Shown: positions 44,961 to 54,410 of the stretch, piece after piece | Layout: every line of letters begins with the position of its first letter | How positions within the stretch are numbered: position 1 is the first letter of the stretch | Program-made: the position numbers and the translations under genes | DNA from: UBA1563 sp041667115 | GTDB lineage: Bacteria; Bacteroidota; Ignavibacteria; Ignavibacteriales; Ignavibacteriaceae | Direction of reading: 5' to 3' | Assembly: GCA_041667115.1 (NCBI GenBank) | Contig: JBAYFO010000002.1 | Location: forward strand, 70,749 to 134,748 | DNA length: 64,000 nt | Notes under the pieces: model-generated | What the model was told of the DNA's origin: nothing | What the model saw: the letters and a program-made list of their open reading frames with translations, nothing else | Databases searched by the model: none

Positions 44961-46009
44961 AATTCACTAGGACCAATCATAATTGTTTTTGATAGATCTC
45001 CCCCTACCGCACCCCACGAAAGTCCAACACCAAACGCACAGAGAATAGCTTTCTCTAATCTTTTTTCACTTCGTAAACGTTGATTCTCCAAAGAGAGCAT
45101 TAAAGGAATTGAGGCAGGACCGGTATTGCCGGTCAATTGCAGAGCCACCGGAACCGTCTCTTTAGGAACTTTTAATTTCTTTTGAAGATAATCAACTATA
45201 AATTTGTTTGCCTGATGCAGTCCGAAAAAACCGACTTCCTCTTTTTTCCAACTCATAAAATCGAGTAAATCATTTATACAAGGTGGAACCTCACGTAAAC
45301 AAAAATTCATTATTTCCATTCCATCCATAAAAAGATTTTCATCCGAGCGAATATTCCCTCCTTCGCGTTCTGATGCAATTCTTGAATTTTCATTAGAAGG
45401 ATATCTGCAGCCACCGGCGGGAATTATTAAAAAATCTGCGCCGGAACCATCCGACATGATATTAAATGATAAAGCCCCATCCCCTTTCTCAATAATGGTA
45501 CAGCTCCCTGCATCACCCATAACCATTCTCAACGCTCTGTCATCCGGATGAATTAAATGCGTTGATACATCCCCGACACAAACTAAAACTCGTTGACAAC
45601 TTCCCGAAGAAACCAACAAAGCTCCCTGGTATAATCCATAGATATAACCGGAACATCCGTAGCGGATATCAAAAGCAACAGCATGTTTTGAAAGACCTAA
45701 ACGCTGCTGCATTAAAATACTGGTAGCGGGAATAATATGATCGAAAGTTTGAGAGACAAAAACAATTCCATCGATACTTCCCGGCTCTATATTTAATGCC
45801 AGGAATAAATCTTTCGCCGCTTTTTCACATAAATCTGAAGTACACATTTCGGAGGGAGCAACACGAATTTTTGAAACCCCGGTACTTGCAATAATTCTTT
45901 TTACTTCAGTTTCCCCATATTTAGCTGCAAGCTCCATTAGATCAAATACATCTTTGGGATAAGCAGATGCTATAGCTTTGATCGATACTCCGTTTAGTTT
46001 AACTTTCAT
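44957..46009 (-). CDS. FabH-like 3-oxoacyl-ACP synthase III
   Basis: 350 residues of KAS III type. The catalytic triad is visible: C119 in FDIRYGCSGYIYGLYQG, H265 in FGLHQANKFI and N295 in LTGNTGPAS. FabH enzymes condense acyl-CoA with malonyl-ACP, and FabH-like enzymes in tetronate pathways join a glyceryl-ACP (from an FkbH protein) to a 3-oxoacyl unit. Both readings are open here because FkbH, SDR and ACP genes are adjacent. The ATGA overlap with the SDR gene shows coupling. A 135-bp gap separates it from the next upstream carrier gene. Confidence 0.92.
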   Translation of the reverse strand: MKVKLNGVSIKAIASAYPKDVFDLMELAAKYGETEVKRIIASTGVSKIRVAPSEMCTSDLCEKAAKDLFLALNIEPGSIDGIVFVSQTFDHIIPATSILMQQRLGLSKHAVAFDIRYGCSGYIYGLYQGALLVSSGSCQRVLVCVGDVSTHLIHPDDRALRMVMGDAGSCTIIEKGDGALSFNIMSDGSGADFLIIPAGGCRYPSNENSRIASEREGGNIRSDENLFMDGMEIMNFCLREVPPCINDLLDFMSWKKEEVGFFGLHQANKFIVDYLQKKLKVPKETVPVALQLTGNTGPASIPLMLSLENQRLRSEKRLEKAILCAFGVGLSWGAVGGDLSKTIMIGPSEL

Positions 46010-46144
46010 CGTAACCTTATGTTTGCTAGGTGGATTTAGTAATCAATTTTATCCTAATTAAACAATGCGAATAACTTTTTAAGTCCTTACAATCTCTTCT
46101 ACCGATATAATTTTTTTCTAATAGGCAATCATAATATGGATCAG

Positions 46145-46378
46145 TTATTTTTTATGGGCAATGATAAAATTAATTATATCTTGAATCGTGTTAAAATTTC
46201 TTAACTCACCACCTGATATTGCAACATCATATTCAGCATCTACCATTGCTAAAAGTGTTAAATCGGCTAGTGAGTCCCACATCTCTAAAGTTCTAAACTC
46301 AGTTTCGGGTGTTATAGTCCCCGGAGTTAAGCCATCTAGACTTGTTTCAATTTTTTCTATAAACTCTTGAACATCCAT
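46145..46378 (-). CDS. Acyl carrier protein (second of three)
   Basis: 77 residues with the phosphopantetheine Ser at 36 in EMWDSLADLTLL, a hydrophobic variant of the usual GxDSL. The overall helical pattern and final FIIAHKK fit a discrete carrier protein. It is flanked by gaps of 252 bp (to MBOAT) and 135 bp (to FabH); the larger gap contains a small CCGTTT-TCTT-AAACGG hairpin (46568-46583) but no gene that I can call. It may therefore start its own transcript. Confidence 0.88.
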   Translation of the reverse strand: MDVQEFIEKIETSLDGLTPGTITPETEFRTLEMWDSLADLTLLAMVDAEYDVAISGGELRNFNTIQDIINFIIAHKK

Positions 46379-46630
46379 TTTGTAACTCTTAAAGATTAAA
46401 TAATTAATGTTTTGATGATCCAGTCTAAAGATTATACACTACTTAAAGAATTCAAATATTTGTCAACAAATAAAATCTTTTCCAAAGGCTCTGCAAGTAC
46501 CAGCCTACCGGGTTCCAACAACCAGATATTGAAAATAAAAATGAGATAATAATAAACTAGTTTTACACCGTTTTCTTAAACGGAGAAATTTCTTATCGAA
46601 TACAATTCTCTCTTGGTACCTCTTTAATTT

Positions 46631-48130
46631 TTAAAACTGGAAATAGATAAACGGCATCATTGCCGCTGATTTAAATTGAACAACTATCCAGATCACTACT
46701 GCGAACAAAACTGCCTGAAAAACAACCGGCATTTTGATTACTAAATTTTGCGCTTTGACTTCAATTGATTTCGGTAAAAAATGAACTACATACCCAAATA
46801 CAATTAAAACAAAGACTGTAGTATAAGCCTGAACAAATTGTGGAAAAACTTCAGGATGGAAAAAAGTAAATATTTGATGCAGCATATCAAGAGTATATTG
46901 CAATGACGGAGATCCGAATAAAATAGCCGTAAAGGCTAAAAGATGAAATGTAAAAACCACTTGTAAAAATTTGTGGAATTTTGTTCCCGTAATTTTTATG
47001 CTGTCTGTAAATTTTTTCCGGAGTGACTGCGTAAACATCCCAAAAATCAAATAGACGCTATGCAATATTCCGAAAAAGATAAATGTCCAGTTTGGTCCAT
47101 GCCATAAACCTACAGCAAAAAAAGTAAAGAAAATAGCAAGTGCAGTTCCCCATTTTCGCATAGAACGGAAAGATATTTGAAGTGGTTTAAATAAGTAATC
47201 TAACAACCAAGTAGATAACGATAAATGCCACCGCCGCCAATAATCTCCAACGCTTGTTGCTTTAAATGGACGGTTAAAATTATCCATCAATTTGTACCCA
47301 AGGAGCAATCCAACTCCCAGTGCCATATCTGTATAACCTGAGAAATCGCAATACCCCTGAAGCGCTCTACCGTAAATTGCCAAGAGATTTTCAACCCCCG
47401 TAAAACGGAGCGGAAAGCCAAAAACTCTTTCATCAAAATTTAGTGCTATGTAATCAGCAATTGCATATTTTTTGATTAACCCACACGAGATCAGAAAAAG
47501 CGCACGGCCTACATCTTCTTTCGTTATTGGATTGTCTTCTTCTATTTGAGGTAAAAAAACTGAAGCTCTATCTATTGGGCCCATTAAAACATTCGGGAAA
47601 AAGAAAATGAAAAGTGAAAAATCTCTAAAACTTTTTACCGGTTCAAACATTTCCAAATAAATTTCGATGACGTAGCTTAATGCCTTAAATGTGAAAAATG
47701 AAATCCCAATTGGAAGAAAAATGTGTAAAGGTTCTATTGTCCCCAGTTTCAAATCAGTTAGTATTTGCAAAAAGAAATTAGTGTACTTGAAATAACCGAG
47801 CAGCCCAAGATTTACAAGTAACGCGGTTATAAAAAATATTTTTTTTAGTAAGGCAGTCTTACTCTCGTAAATTAGTTTCCCGAAATAAAAATTGAACGCC
47901 GATGAGAAGACGAGCAAGAGAAGGTAAATCCCTGCAGCTTTGTAGTAAAAGAAAAGTGAAAAGAAAAGAAGCGAATAGATGCGCAACGCTTTCTGATTGC
48001 TGAAAAGTCTTTGTACAAGTAAAACAAAGAGGAAGAAGAAAAGGAATAAACTTGACCCAAAGAGAAGCGGATCATATTTATCGTATGAAAAAAGCGAAAG
48101 TAATTTCCCAAAATCTATTGCTTGCGGCAT
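46631..48130 (-). CDS. MBOAT-family membrane O-acyltransferase (AlgI/DltB-like)
   Basis: 499 residues with about 11 hydrophobic segments. The signature segments are DYWRRWHLSLSTWLLDYLF (about 296-314) and FFAVGLWHGPNWTFIFFG with the catalytic His at 344. MBOAT proteins of the AlgI/DltB/PatA type take an acyl or aminoacyl group from a cytosolic donor across the membrane and pass it to a periplasmic partner, typically an SGNH/GDSL or DltD-like protein. Here that partner is encoded two genes upstream, with a carrier protein between, so the arrangement is ACP-MBOAT-SGNH, a DltC-DltB-DltD analogue. Confidence 0.95.
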   Translation of the reverse strand: MPQAIDFGKLLSLFSYDKYDPLLFGSSLFLFFFLFVLLVQRLFSNQKALRIYSLLFFSLFFYYKAAGIYLLLLVFSSAFNFYFGKLIYESKTALLKKIFFITALLVNLGLLGYFKYTNFFLQILTDLKLGTIEPLHIFLPIGISFFTFKALSYVIEIYLEMFEPVKSFRDFSLFIFFFPNVLMGPIDRASVFLPQIEEDNPITKEDVGRALFLISCGLIKKYAIADYIALNFDERVFGFPLRFTGVENLLAIYGRALQGYCDFSGYTDMALGVGLLLGYKLMDNFNRPFKATSVGDYWRRWHLSLSTWLLDYLFKPLQISFRSMRKWGTALAIFFTFFAVGLWHGPNWTFIFFGILHSVYLIFGMFTQSLRKKFTDSIKITGTKFHKFLQVVFTFHLLAFTAILFGSPSLQYTLDMLHQIFTFFHPEVFPQFVQAYTTVFVLIVFGYVVHFLPKSIEVKAQNLVIKMPVVFQAVLFAVVIWIVVQFKSAAMMPFIYFQF

Positions 48131-48202
48131 TCATTGCTCCTAATTTTTCGGAAGAAAGCATATATGCCGGGTAAAATTATACACCCGGCTTTTCAAATAA
48201 AG

Positions 48203-48436
48203 TTAAGAAGGAATTTTTGAGTCGATAAGTTTTTGCAAATCGCCAATGTTCTTCGCTTTTAAGATTTCAAGCCCCTTAAATTTAATCCCGAATCCTTTTT
48301 CGATAGCAAGAATAATATTTATATGATTTAATGAATCCCACCCCGGAACTTGGCTGGCGAGTGTTTCATCTTGGAGATTAAATTCTTTTAATTCCAATTC
48401 TTTAAGGATAACTTGTCGTAATTTCTCAGAAATCAT
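48203..48436 (-). CDS. Acyl carrier protein (first of three)
   Basis: 77 residues with the pantetheinylated Ser at 35 in VPGWDSLNHINIILAIE, the classic carrier motif, and the usual three helices. It lies between the SGNH protein (20 bp) and the MBOAT (72 bp). In Dlt systems the small carrier encoded beside the MBOAT (DltC) is the donor that docks on it, so this is the likely carrier that feeds the MBOAT. Confidence 0.92.
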   Translation of the reverse strand: MISEKLRQVILKELELKEFNLQDETLASQVPGWDSLNHINIILAIEKGFGIKFKGLEILKAKNIGDLQKLIDSKIPS

Positions 48437-48456
48437 TTTTTTCTCCCTTAATACAA

Positions 48457-49857
48457 TTATTTTTTTCTATACTCATTTAATAAAACATCGGAAACCATTC
48501 CCGCCATTTTTTTTGCGCCTATATCATTAAGATGACCATAATCTTGGGAGGCCAGGTTGGCGTTAACCCAATCCACCATAGAGTTTTCTCCCCCCATCGC
48601 TTCAAACTTATCCCAGAAAGTAATACCCGTTGCGTTCACAATATTCTTTTGAGCCTGGATCATCTTATGGACATTTGGATCAGTTACTATCCGCGATCCG
48701 CGTTTGGTCGGCTTGTCTCCCATACCAACCAACAAAATACTTGTTTGTGGGAAGTCTGCTTTCAGATCTTGAATTACTTTTATCATTTGATTTTGATACC
48801 AGGTGAAGTTGATATTACCTGCCGTCATCATGTTTGCACCGTAGGTAAGAATAATCAATTTATAATCAAAATATTTTTGAAAATCTTTTTTTACAAAATC
48901 AGGAATATCTCTAAATGAAACTCCGGAATTTCCACGCCAGGGATAATCGTCAACATACACTCCGTTTCCCGATTCTAAACTAACACCAAAAAATTGAGCT
49001 TGATCCGACATCGTAGTCGTCATTTTGAATGAAGTTGCATTCCCTGATGAATATAAAGCTAACTCTTTTACACCACTTCCGGGTTGAAGTACTGCAGTTT
49101 TTTCTGCTCCGTTGTTAAATGAATATTTTATTGACGAGGCTTTTGCATTTGTATAATACACTTTAGCGGTTGTAAAAAATTTAGAGTTTTTATATGAGTT
49201 TTTAGCCTCATACTGAACCCAAGCTATTCCCTTGGGAATTGAAACAAATCCGTTTATTCCAATCGGAATGTCCCCTTCTTTACCAGTTAAAACAGAAACG
49301 GTTTTCCAATTAGCGCTGAATGAATGTTTGGTTGTGATCCTAAAAGTAATATCCTGCGAAGTGATTGCCATCATTCCGACTCCGTTACCGCCAAATTCAC
49401 TTTGAAATCTTTCGCGAATATCGGCAGTTCCCATATCACCTTCATTCCCTGAATCACCATAATCGGCAATTCTTACTTTTCTCGATTTTGCATGTTCTAA
49501 CGCCTGAAAGAAATAATTCATTTGAGAGACATTGCCAGAAAGAGGAATGCTTTTCACCTGGACAGTCTCATTATTGTCCTTAAACTCGACCGGAGAGGTT
49601 TTAGCATAGGTAAATAGAGCTTCTATTACTTCATTGTTCATCGAACCTGAAAAAAGATTTGCATCTGGCGATTCTTTTTCCAATTTAGTAGTAGAAAAAT
49701 CCAATAAAGAATCGGGAACGATATCCATGAACAGATCTACTTTTTTAGGTTGATAATTCAAGATCTTTGTATCAGCTGGAATATACGATAACATTATAGC
49801 AAAAATAATAGTGAAAAAGAAAAGCAATACGCTTCGATTTCTCTCATCTTTAAACAT
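48457..49857 (-). CDS. Membrane-anchored SGNH/GDSL-family protein (acyl-transfer partner)
   Basis: A single N-terminal helix (SVLLFFFTIIFAIMLSYI) anchors a periplasmic 440-residue protein. The SGNH blocks are RIADYGDSGNEGD with nucleophile S136, ILTYGANMM as the Gly/Asn block, and SQDYGHLNDIGAKK, a D-x-x-H pair at about 439-442, at the end. Between them lies a beta-rich insertion (about 165-310) resembling a carbohydrate-binding module. Proteins of this kind (AlgJ/AlgX, PatB, DltD) accept the acyl group from an MBOAT and put it on the glycan. It is the first gene of the minus-strand run; it starts at ATG 49857. Confidence 0.88.
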   Translation of the reverse strand: MFKDERNRSVLLFFFTIIFAIMLSYIPADTKILNYQPKKVDLFMDIVPDSLLDFSTTKLEKESPDANLFSGSMNNEVIEALFTYAKTSPVEFKDNNETVQVKSIPLSGNVSQMNYFFQALEHAKSRKVRIADYGDSGNEGDMGTADIRERFQSEFGGNGVGMMAITSQDITFRITTKHSFSANWKTVSVLTGKEGDIPIGINGFVSIPKGIAWVQYEAKNSYKNSKFFTTAKVYYTNAKASSIKYSFNNGAEKTAVLQPGSGVKELALYSSGNATSFKMTTTMSDQAQFFGVSLESGNGVYVDDYPWRGNSGVSFRDIPDFVKKDFQKYFDYKLIILTYGANMMTAGNINFTWYQNQMIKVIQDLKADFPQTSILLVGMGDKPTKRGSRIVTDPNVHKMIQAQKNIVNATGITFWDKFEAMGGENSMVDWVNANLASQDYGHLNDIGAKKMAGMVSDVLLNEYRKK

Positions 49858-49948
49858 TAGACACGTTTCCTTCAGTTATTATTAATCAAAACTTAAAATT
49901 TCTTTCTTATAAAATATAAAATTAATTCAATTTATTAAACATATAGAT

Positions 49949-49984
49949 AAAAAAAAAGGTTGCACAAAAGGCAACCTTTTTTTT
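49949..49984 (-). terminator. Rho-independent terminator (bidirectional in form)
   Basis: A perfect stem GGTTGC-ACAAAAG-GCAACC flanked by nine A and eight T residues lies 16-51 bp downstream of the T9SS-secreted gene stop at 50000. The T-tract is present on either strand, so it would stop transcription of the minus-strand gene and any opposing reads. Confidence 0.85.
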
Positions 49985-49999
49985 AAGGAAAGAACTATT

Positions 50000-52900
50000 T
50001 TATTTCATTAGGATTAACTTCATCGATTTAATAAAGTTCCCGGCAGCAATCCTATAAATGTAGGCACCGCTTGAAACCTTCTGACCGAATTCATTATCGC
50101 CATTCCACTGTACTGAATACGTTCCGGCGCTCTTCTGCTCACTGACAAGTGTTTTAATTTTTTGTCCGAGCATATTATAGATCGATAATGTTACTTCTGC
50201 ATTCTGTGGAATACCATAGTTAATTATCGTTGTTGGGTTGAACGGATTCGGATAGTTTTGGCTTAATGTATAAGTAATTGGAACACTACTCAAATCATTT
50301 TCAACGCCTGTAACTTTTGCGATACTGAAATTCGCAGTTGGGGAATAACTGGAATAATTTCCTTTATCATCTTTCGTGCGAACGCGCCAATAGTACGTTT
50401 TATTTGTTGGAAGATTTTTTAAAGCGTAATGGTTGGCAGCCAACTCATAAACCGTGGCGTTACTTACCGTTGGATGATCTGATACTTCTAAAACAGAACT
50501 TGTTCCTGTGCTTGGAGCTTGGGAGTACCACGATAATTCCGGTGAATCTGTCTTAAGTGTCACACCAGGTAATGGACTACCAATAACATTAGCAAAAGGA
50601 ACTATTGAATCCCATACTGCGAATGTGGCTGTAGAAGACCAAGCGGATGAGTCAGTTAAATTACGCGCACGTACATGCCAATAATATGTTTGACCTGATT
50701 GAAGAGTCGGCATTTGAAAATGTGTTGAATCATTTGTGCCTGTACTTCCAAAACTAATCGATGTTCCATATTCTACATCGTAAGAAGTTGCAGGATTATA
50801 GGCATCAAAATACCAATTTAGAATAGGTGTATTTGTCCATACGGTACTTCCACCGATTGGCGATGAAGGTATAGGAACTGCTAAAGCATTTGACGGAACA
50901 TTCACAACAAATGAACCAATGCTGGATTGCATCGTACCAACACCATTGCTTGCTGTTACTCTCCAATAATACGTTCCGTTTGAAGGAGCAGTATAAGCTA
51001 AAGTATCTACTGAACCGGTTGGATATACTGATGCTCCCGCTAGCCCGGAATGAGTACCAACTTCTACGCTATATGTGAATCCAGTCGTAGGTCCATCAAC
51101 ATACCAATATAAAGTCATCGGATAAGTATAAACAGTATTTCCACCGATTGGCCATGATAAGACAGGAACCGCTATTGGTGAAACAACAGGCAACGAGACC
51201 GTAAATGTATCTGTTGCAGCCCAAGCTGATTGAACTAAACCATTATTCGACCTTACACTCCAATAGTACGTCTGCCCATCGACAACAGATTTTGAAAGCG
51301 AAGTACTCGACAGACTTAGATCAGTTGGCGTTCCTGTCAGAGGTGCCGTAGTTCTTATTTCAACATCATACAGCAACCCAGCACTTGCAGCGTTAACATA
51401 CCAGTTTAATACAGCAGGAGTTTGATAAATTGTTGTATTATCTATTGGCCACGATAAAACTGGCAAACTAGCTGCAGGACTGTCCATGGTTACAAACTTT
51501 ACAGAATCAGACCAAGCCGAATAAAGACCACTTCGGTTTGCCCTAACTTTCCAGAAATAGAGTGTATTTTGCAAAGCTGAAAATGTTAATGATGAAGTAT
51601 CAATTCCAGCAGTGGTTGGTGTCCCTGTAAATGTTCCACTTGTATTTATTTCAATGTCATACGTCAGACCGGGCTCAGGATAATTTGTATACCATCTTAA
51701 AACCGGAGAATACGTATAAACCGTTACACTGTCTCTTGGGAATGATTGTGTAGGAACTGTAGGAAGTGAATCACCGTTTACAGAAACTCGGAATGTATCA
51801 ATTGATGAAACGGCGCTTCCGCCTGCATTATATGCTTTCACTCTCCAATAATAAGGAGAAGCGGTAGATAAATCAGTTAGAAACGTATAATTGCTTGTTG
51901 TTGTTGTAAATGTGTAAGCGACAAAATAAAATGTTGGGTCTGGTGTAACTTGAATTCTGAAAGAATCAGCAGCTGCGCCAGTAGGTGTCCATACAAAAGT
52001 AGGACGTAACTTTACGTTTGTGTTTCCTTCCGTAGGAATAGAAAGGGTTGGTGGACCTGGTGCGATCGCCGTTGTAAATGTCCAAGTATTTGAAACTCCA
52101 GATGAACCAAAAGTTGCGGTTGTAGTTACTCTCCAATAATAAAGTGTACCACCCGCTAATCCAGTTACCGCCTGCGACGTAGAAGAAGTTGTATAAGTGC
52201 TTGCGGAGGTAAACGCAGGGGAAGTTGATATTTCTATAAAATAACTTGCAGCATTCGGTACAGAAGCCCAACTAAGAGTTAATGATACCGGAGTATTTGC
52301 ATTTAAATCAGGAGGAGATGGTACCGTTGCTTTTAAATCGCCAGTATAAAAACTATCTACTTCAAACGGTCCTGGACCCGCATCTGTAACTTTCCAATAA
52401 TACATTGTATTATTTGTTAGTGCTGCCGCAGGCCATGGTGTTATACTAGTTAAAGGTGTTGCAAGTACCTGCCCGACAATTGTAGTAAAACCAATATCTG
52501 AAGCCACATATAAGTTATAATTTGGTGTTCCGCCAGTCCATGAGAAAGGAGCTGGTGTGGTGCCAACACCTATTGCTGCATTTGCAGGTGCAGTTAATAC
52601 CGGTGGTAATTGTGGCCCAGTAGTAAAACTCCATTCAGCTGAAGTAGTGGTAGCCCCTCCACCAAAATCATTTGCGGCTTTAACACGCCATTTATATATA
52701 GTTGAATAAGATAAGCCTGAAATTGACTGTGAAGTGATAGTTGATGTACCTCCAAAGGGAACTGTTGCGAAATTATCTGCGGATATCTCCAAAGTGTACT
52801 GATCAACTTCCGTAGAGGCATTCCAACTAAAACTTGTTGATGGTGAAACACCCACAGAGCCAGCTCCATTAGCCGGAGAAGAAAGCGTGAAAGCCGCAGG

Positions 52901-53242
52901 TGCAGCAGAAGCAATGGTAGTAAAAGTAAATGTTGCTGACCAACCTAATGTTGCTCCTTGAACATGCCAGTAGTAAAGAGTATGATTAGCTAAAGCTGTC
53001 GGTATCGTGTAGGAAGTTCCAGCTATGCCTGTAGCTGAGGTAACAACTGTCCCGCCAAAACCACTGGTCGTGGCTACTTCCAAACTATATGGTCCCGAGC
53101 CACCAACCCACCCGAGTGTAGGTGTTGTTGAAATGCCCGTTGCAGCATCTGCTGGAGAAGGTGTTGTCGGTTGTGCCAACATAGTCGGCAGCACAAACAA
53201 CAATGCTATGAAAGCATACTTAAAATGTTGAACTGTTTTCAT
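50000..53242 (-). CDS. Secreted FN3-repeat protein with type IX secretion sorting domain
   Basis: 1080 residues: signal peptide (YAFIALLFVLPTMLAQP), then about ten repeats of roughly 90 residues with the pattern AxVLxWYVxAxSxGxxYDVE ... YYWxVRA, which read as FN3-like beta sandwiches; and a C-terminal sorting domain of about 85 residues that contains LSQNYPNPFNPTTIINYGIP, SIYNMLGQKI, SAGTYSVQWNG and ends MKLILMK. That C-terminal domain directs cargo through the type IX system to the surface. No enzyme domain is present, so a binding or structural role at the cell surface is likely. The strong hairpin 16 bp downstream suggests a single-gene transcript. Confidence 0.93.
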   Translation of the reverse strand: MKTVQHFKYAFIALLFVLPTMLAQPTTPSPADAATGISTTPTLGWVGGSGPYSLEVATTSGFGGTVVTSATGIAGTSYTIPTALANHTLYYWHVQGATLGWSATFTFTTIASAAPAAFTLSSPANGAGSVGVSPSTSFSWNASTEVDQYTLEISADNFATVPFGGTSTITSQSISGLSYSTIYKWRVKAANDFGGGATTTSAEWSFTTGPQLPPVLTAPANAAIGVGTTPAPFSWTGGTPNYNLYVASDIGFTTIVGQVLATPLTSITPWPAAALTNNTMYYWKVTDAGPGPFEVDSFYTGDLKATVPSPPDLNANTPVSLTLSWASVPNAASYFIEISTSPAFTSASTYTTSSTSQAVTGLAGGTLYYWRVTTTATFGSSGVSNTWTFTTAIAPGPPTLSIPTEGNTNVKLRPTFVWTPTGAAADSFRIQVTPDPTFYFVAYTFTTTTSNYTFLTDLSTASPYYWRVKAYNAGGSAVSSIDTFRVSVNGDSLPTVPTQSFPRDSVTVYTYSPVLRWYTNYPEPGLTYDIEINTSGTFTGTPTTAGIDTSSLTFSALQNTLYFWKVRANRSGLYSAWSDSVKFVTMDSPAASLPVLSWPIDNTTIYQTPAVLNWYVNAASAGLLYDVEIRTTAPLTGTPTDLSLSSTSLSKSVVDGQTYYWSVRSNNGLVQSAWAATDTFTVSLPVVSPIAVPVLSWPIGGNTVYTYPMTLYWYVDGPTTGFTYSVEVGTHSGLAGASVYPTGSVDTLAYTAPSNGTYYWRVTASNGVGTMQSSIGSFVVNVPSNALAVPIPSSPIGGSTVWTNTPILNWYFDAYNPATSYDVEYGTSISFGSTGTNDSTHFQMPTLQSGQTYYWHVRARNLTDSSAWSSTATFAVWDSIVPFANVIGSPLPGVTLKTDSPELSWYSQAPSTGTSSVLEVSDHPTVSNATVYELAANHYALKNLPTNKTYYWRVRTKDDKGNYSSYSPTANFSIAKVTGVENDLSSVPITYTLSQNYPNPFNPTTIINYGIPQNAEVTLSIYNMLGQKIKTLVSEQKSAGTYSVQWNGDNEFGQKVSSGAYIYRIAAGNFIKSMKLILMK

Positions 53243-53777
53243 TTTATTTTCCTCTTAGTTATTTAAAATTATGTTTTACTTTTACTATTATCAAAACAAG
53301 TTTTTCTAACGCCTTGTCCTCCGATTTAATTCATAACATAAATACGTTTTCTATAGTTCCCTAGTGAAAATAAGGAAATATTTAATAAAATAACAGGGAA
53401 AAAATAATACAGAAATTAAATATTACCAACCAAAAAGCTTTTTCTTGGCTCTTTAATTTTCGATGCGGGAAGCTAAAATTACTCTGAAATTAAGATGTGA
53501 ATTTTTCTTACACTGAAACTAGGCATTCTTTAGATATTTGTCAAGCGAAATCTTTGGGAATATTATCTTTTTTCTTATTTAAATGATTTACATCACTTAA
53601 TCCCACTTTTTCCAAAAATCAGAATCTAAGCTAAACAAAATGGAGTTTTAAAATTTTCTGAAGACATTTCTATTTTCTCTTTCGGATCAAAAATTATTCA
53701 CCATAATCTTTAACTCTTTTCGACCACTTTCCAATCTACCTAGTCACTATCAAAAAAGACTCATTCCCCCGGTACTC
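53243..53777. other. Long gene-free stretch upstream of the T9SS protein
   Basis: 535 bp, AT-rich, between the start of the T9SS-secreted gene and the end of the FISUMP gene. It must contain the promoter of the former. I see no convincing open frame, RNA gene or hairpin of note. Confidence 0.5.
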
Positions 53778-54410
53778 CTAATCCTTAATACACCTAACGC
53801 TAAAACCATATACCTTATCAAAATCATAAAAGAAAAGATAACTCCCACTGCCGTAGATGTACATACTGCTTGCAAATGGAGCAAGGCCTTCACTTGAACT
53901 CCACAAATAAGAATCGTAACCTAAATAGTAAAAATAGCCGTAGTACCCTCTATAACCACCCAAAAGTGCAGAGAAACCGCTTAGGTTGGTACCTACCCCA
54001 AGTCCACTCCCTTCATCTATTTTTTTTAATTTATTTGAATTATCATTTATGGCTGATTGCAAATCTAATAATTCATTTCGCGTCGGAATGTGCCACCCTT
54101 TTGGAGCTAATCCCCTCGGATCATTTACCGCAAACCAATTATATAGTTTACCAAATTTTTTTCCGTTATCAACATCATTTTTATAATAACACCAAGCTCC
54201 TGTTTTGAGATTCCTCCACTCACTCTGAATCTTAACTTCCGGAATTGAATCTCCATTATGATAGTGATCAACATTTAGATTTTCAGTCATCCATATCTGG
54301 GATCCAATTTTAACAGACTGGATCGAATCTTGCGCTAGAGTGGAAGTATTACCTAAAAATAACTCTATACAAAACAGAAGAATTGTTGATTTATTAATTG
54401 ATTTGATCAT
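53778..54410 (-). CDS. FISUMP-domain (Fibrobacter succinogenes major paralogous domain) secreted protein
   Basis: The FISUMP domain (TIGR02145) is recognised by VKIGSQIWMTENLNVDHYHN, GAWCYYKNDVDNGKKFGKLYN, APKGWHIPTRNELLDL, SGFSALLGGYRGYYGYFYYL, YLWSSSEG and the final FSVRCIKD. Such domains are cell-surface modules of unknown function, frequent in Fibrobacter and Bacteroidota. A signal peptide is present (STILLFCIELFLGNTSTLAQ). I prefer the second ATG (54410) because TAGGA lies 8 bases before it; the first ATG at 54419 overlaps that site. At 210 residues it is a single domain. Expression would run leftward into the 535-bp gap, with no clear terminator. Confidence 0.92.
   Translation of the reverse strand: MIKSINKSTILLFCIELFLGNTSTLAQDSIQSVKIGSQIWMTENLNVDHYHNGDSIPEVKIQSEWRNLKTGAWCYYKNDVDNGKKFGKLYNWFAVNDPRGLAPKGWHIPTRNELLDLQSAINDNSNKLKKIDEGSGLGVGTNLSGFSALLGGYRGYYGYFYYLGYDSYLWSSSEGLAPFASSMYIYGSGSYLFFYDFDKVYGFSVRCIKD

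Noticed and set aside
46568..46583. CCGTTT-TCTT-AAACGG as a terminator after the MBOAT gene
   Set aside because: The stem is only 6 bp and no T-run follows on the minus strand.
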